From positions 310,001 to 374,000 of the forward strand of contig NZ_JAAAPJ010000003.1 in assembly GCF_009909145.1 (NCBI RefSeq): a stretch of 64,000 bases of DNA, in the 5' to 3' direction. The position numbers and the translations under genes are program-made. A model generated the notes under the pieces. The model made no database searches. It had not been told where the DNA came from and saw nothing but the letters and a program-made list of their open reading frames with translations. The DNA is from Corallococcus silvisoli. GTDB lineage: Bacteria; Myxococcota; Myxococcia; Myxococcales; Myxococcaceae. Of the stretch, positions 61,161-64,000 are shown piece by piece; the first letter of the stretch is position 1, and the number at the start of each line of letters is the position of its first letter.

Positions 61161-62231
61161 TCAGCCCAGGGTCGTGACCAGGTTCAGCGGCCCGGCGGGG
61201 ACGCCGATGTCGTGGCCTGCGGGGTCGTCCGAGGGCGTCTGCCAGGCATTGGCCTCCGTCACTCGGACGCCATTGGCCTCGTTCGTGATGGACATCTTGC
61301 CGTTGTGGCCCGCGGGGCTGATCTGGCTGGTGTCGTAGCCGCTCCAACCCGTGCCGGCGTTCGCGAACGTCGCCTCGCCCCAGGTCTGGCCGGAGTTGGC
61401 GCCGGCGTTCGCCGAGCCGTCCTTCGACACGCTCCACGCCACGCTGCTGTTGGTGTCGAACGCCACCAGCTGCGACTGGCCGGGCTGGAGCGTGAACGTC
61501 TTCGGCGTGCTCTTGTCGAAGTTCTGCCCGTCGTTCGGGCCCCCGTTCTCGCCCGTCTTGTTCCAGAGCGTGACGGTCTGCGGCTCGCTCGTGTTGTTGG
61601 TGAAGGTGTTCGTGTACTTGAACTGGCTCTTCTGGCCCGGGTCGATGAGCTGCATGTTGCTGTTGTAGGGCGTGCCCACGTTGTTGCGGGCCAGCCAGGG
61701 CTCGCTCGGGTTCACCTGCTCGGTGGACCCGGCGGAGGGCGGGCCGAAGCCCGGGCCCGCGTCACTGTCGTAGGTGGGGTGTGCCGCGTCGCTCGCGCCG
61801 CTGGCCGCGCTGGAAGCAGGAGCGGAGCTCTGCGCCTTGGGCGCGCCGAAGAACGAGTCGGCCTCCGGGCTCGCCGGGGCCGCGCCACCCGAGGCGCTCC
61901 CCACGCTGGGCGTCGCGTCCTGCGTCTCACCGCCCAGGTCGGCGGCCGGACCTCCCGGCGTCTGCGTCCCCAGGGACTGCAGCAACTGCACGAGCTCGCC
62001 CAGCTGCTCCACCACCTGAGACATCGTCTTCTCGAAGCCGCCGGAAGCGCCGCCCAGCGCGCTGGGCCCCGACTCGAAGGAGTCGGTCATCAGCTTCCGC
62101 CGCACGTCGTTCTGGGGCTGCGCCGCCGAGATGCTCGCCACGTCCTGGACCGGCGTCGAGACCGGCTTGATGCGGGAGGTGTTCGAGAGGGGGCTGGAGA
62201 AGGACGAGCGGTTGAAGGACGCGATGGACAT
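61161..62231 (-). CDS. Hypothetical protein with leaderless Ser-rich N-terminus and beta-rich C-terminal domain
   Basis: 356 residues. The start MSIASFNRSSFSSPLSNTSR is Ser/Asn-rich and not a Sec signal. Residues ~60-180 are low-complexity (Ala, Ser, Gly, Pro). Residues ~185-356 look like a secreted beta domain (TVTLWNKTGENGG, FTLQPGQSQLVAFDTN, WGEATFANAGTGWSGYD, NGKMSITNE), vaguely like small carbohydrate- or thaumatin-like folds, but no family is recognised. The N-terminus resembles that of the cell-wall hydrolase at 38263-39807. Confidence 0.7.
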   Translation of the reverse strand: MSIASFNRSSFSSPLSNTSRIKPVSTPVQDVASISAAQPQNDVRRKLMTDSFESGPSALGGASGGFEKTMSQVVEQLGELVQLLQSLGTQTPGGPAADLGGETQDATPSVGSASGGAAPASPEADSFFGAPKAQSSAPASSAASGASDAAHPTYDSDAGPGFGPPSAGSTEQVNPSEPWLARNNVGTPYNSNMQLIDPGQKSQFKYTNTFTNNTSEPQTVTLWNKTGENGGPNDGQNFDKSTPKTFTLQPGQSQLVAFDTNSSVAWSVSKDGSANAGANSGQTWGEATFANAGTGWSGYDTSQISPAGHNGKMSITNEANGVRVTEANAWQTPSDDPAGHDIGVPAGPLNLVTTLG

Positions 62232-62841
62232 TTCAGACTCCGGGAGGCCGAGGAGTGGGGGCGGGCCAGGGAAGAGAACCGGGGCCGCCGATGTGCTGCA
62301 CGCCTGGACCTAGAGCAGGGCGCGTGCCAGCGCCCCGAGCCCGCCGCGGCGACCGTCCGGGCACGTCACCACCTTGAAAATCAGGCACTTGGGTCGCCAC
62401 GCCGGTCACTCGGCGCGACGTGGCGCGATGACGGTATTCACCACCTGATGACTCGGGTCACCAGGGCGCGCATGCGCCCCGAACGTGAGCCGCCCGGGCC
62501 GGACGGGGCCGCCCTGCGCCCATGAGCTTGGCCTGGCCCGCGCCACGAGCGGCTTCTCGAGCACGCCCCTGAAGTGGCGCGCCAGCACGGGTTGAGGGCC
62601 CGGGCCATCAACCCCATCGCGGGCCGCCCCCCACCCGCGTCGAGGACTTCACCCGCGAGGCAGTACCCGACACCGCCCGGACGCGGAGGGTGGATGCACA
62701 TGAGAGGGATTGCCTCGCGCGCCGCCGTTGCCCACGAAGCAACACGCTGTAGCCGGTGAAACAACACACATCCGCATTGTCACGCATGGATTGAAACAGC
62801 GATGGTTCAGGTGAGGCCCCACCCACCTGGAGACGGATTCC
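62232..62841. other. Intergenic region, no gene seen
   Basis: This 610-base gap lies between two divergent genes. Open frames in it have no ribosome site and biased composition (for example one at 62438-62767 minus). It should hold promoters for both flanking genes. A repeat-like GTGAAACAACACAC / ATTGAAACAGCG pair sits at about 62756-62803. Confidence 0.5.
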
Positions 62842-64000
62842 ATGCGCGCTTCGCTCCGACACCCTGCCCTGCTGTTGTTGCTGACTGCCTTCGCCCTGCC
62901 AGGGTGCTCGTCGGAGTCCAACCCGGCGCCCGACGACACGCCGGACTCGGGCGTGGTGGACACCGGCTGTCCCACGCCCACGGGCGCGACCGTCACGCAC
63001 CAGGGCACCATCTCCGCGCCGGAGACCTGGAGCGCCAACAGCCCCCACGCCGTCTCGTCGCTGAACGTGAACGCCGCCGTGACCGTGGAGCCTTGCACCC
63101 TCGTGAGCCTGGGCAGCTCGGCCAGCATCCAGGTGAACAGCGGGGGTGCGTTCATCACCCAGGGCACGCAGGCGCGGCCGGTGCGCCTCCAGGCCGCGGA
63201 CTCCAGCCGGCCGTGGGGCCAGCTGCTGGTCGCCGAGGGCAGCACCGTGCGCCTGTCGTGGACGACGTTGTCGGGAGGTGGAGACCCGTCCTCCGCGGAC
63301 GCCACCGTGCGCGTGCGCGCGGGCGCGGACCTCCCCGGTGCCCGGCCCCTGTTCGTGGATCACGTCACCATCGAGGACTCGGCCGGCCCCGGCGTCGTCA
63401 TCAACGGCACCGCCGGGTTCGCGGACGGCTCCAACGCGCTGACCATCACCCGCTCGGGGAGCGAGTCGAAGCCCCAGCCGCTGCGCATCAACCCCAACGC
63501 GCTGGGCACGCTGCCCTCGGGCACCTACACAGGCAACCGCGAGGACGCCATCCTCGTGGGCCCCGGCATCGCATCCGCCACCCTCTCCTATCTGGGCGGC
63601 AACGCGACGGTGCGCGACCTCGGGGTGCCGTACCACGTGACGGACCTCACCGTGGGCAACCACGACCTGGGCGCGACCCTGACCCTGGAAGCCGGCGCCG
63701 AGCTGCGCTTCGATCCCGGCAGCCGGCTGCTCGTCTATGACGGGAAGAGCGCGCTCATCGCCGCCGGCACGCAGGCCCGGCCGGTGGTCTTCACCTCCGC
63801 GAAGGCCGCGCCGGCCGCCGGGGACTGGGCCGGACTGCGCTTCGATGGCACGAACCCCGCCAACCGGCTGGAGAACATCCGCGTGCGCTACGCGGGCGGC
63901 CCCTGCCTGTGCTCCAGCTACGGCTGCAACTACCTGCCGCCCTCGTTCGACGTGAGCTCCGCCATCCTCCTCTTCAAGGAGCCCGCCACGGCGTTCATCA
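62842..64000 (+). CDS. Right-handed beta-helix lipoprotein, cut by the window end
   Basis: The first ~386 residues are visible. Lipoprotein signal MRASLRHPALLLLLTAFALPGC (box LPGC). A Ser/Asp/Pro linker (SSESNPAPDDTPDSG) leads to repeats of parallel beta-helix type: the phrase GTQARPV occurs twice (~110 and ~313), each followed by a strand, a WGQLL or WAGLRFDG strand and an Asn/Gly turn. Such myxobacterial lipoproteins are thought to be surface or matrix proteins. ATG at 62842 starts the signal peptide directly. Confidence 0.85.
   Translation, partial: MRASLRHPALLLLLTAFALPGCSSESNPAPDDTPDSGVVDTGCPTPTGATVTHQGTISAPETWSANSPHAVSSLNVNAAVTVEPCTLVSLGSSASIQVNSGGAFITQGTQARPVRLQAADSSRPWGQLLVAEGSTVRLSWTTLSGGGDPSSADATVRVRAGADLPGARPLFVDHVTIEDSAGPGVVINGTAGFADGSNALTITRSGSESKPQPLRINPNALGTLPSGTYTGNREDAILVGPGIASATLSYLGGNATVRDLGVPYHVTDLTVGNHDLGATLTLEAGAELRFDPGSRLLVYDGKSALIAAGTQARPVVFTSAKAAPAAGDWAGLRFDGTNPANRLENIRVRYAGGPCLCSSYGCNYLPPSFDVSSAILLFKEPATAFI

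Noticed and set aside
62438..62767. Minus-strand open frame of 109 codons in the 62.2-62.8 kb gap
   Set aside because: No ribosome site, no signal or domain, and Arg/Pro/Ser-rich translation typical of a chance frame.

Overview
The window is very GC-rich DNA with dense, overlapping genes, many lipoproteins, TetR, LysR and WYL regulators, several cell-wall and protein hydrolases, and a large secreted protein ending in a MYXO-CTERM sorting tail (gene at 58349-61066). Together these point to a myxobacterium, most likely of the Myxococcaceae (Corallococcus/Myxococcus-like). No rRNA, tRNA, CRISPR array or insertion sequence was recognised.

Layout. 1-8.4 kb: start of a flavin monooxygenase, a collagen-like lipoprotein, a WYL-domain regulator with a clear operator, a family B DNA polymerase, a polytopic membrane protein and an orphan mdcG. 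8.7-25.4 kb: one long plus-strand operon of 18 tightly coupled genes, plus a probable nineteenth, for an aryl polyene (APE/flexirubin/xanthomonadin-type) pigment. An ammonia-lyase and an adenylating enzyme supply and load an aryl starter. Two carrier proteins, a ketosynthase, a chain length factor, a ketoreductase, dehydratases and a second FabF-type ketosynthase build the polyene. A thioesterase, acyltransferases and a glycosyltransferase process and anchor it. LolA-, MMPL- and DUF3261-type proteins carry it to the outer membrane. 25.4-31.3 kb: a membrane protein, a secreted alpha/beta hydrolase and an M13 zinc peptidase.

31.3-34.8 kb: two O-methyltransferase genes flank a LysR gene. This neighbourhood went through a tandem duplication with 7-8 bp microhomology at its ends. 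One LysR copy has decayed, and its middle is occupied by a small cysteine-rich lipoprotein gene. 35-44 kb: a subtilisin-like protease, a YwqK/MORN-repeat protein, a TetR regulator with a dyad operator, a three-domain cell-wall hydrolase, a lipoprotein and an Xaa-Pro aminopeptidase. 42.8-46.4 kb: three family-4 glycosyltransferases. 46.5-50.2 kb: an ECF42-type sigma factor and a stand-alone EF-G paralogue. 50.6-64 kb: a metzincin lipoprotein, a prephenate dehydrogenase-chorismate mutase fusion, a Tat-type secreted hydrolase, a methyltransferase, a citrate synthase with an N-terminal helix-turn-helix, several secreted proteins and, running off the end, a beta-helix lipoprotein.

The most notable items are the APE operon with its adenylation-dehydratase fusion and halogenase-like flavoprotein, the microhomology-mediated duplication with its gene-bearing scar, and three wall- or protein-degrading-type proteins that lack classical signal peptides but share similar N-termini. 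All functions are inferred by reading motifs; no database search was run.
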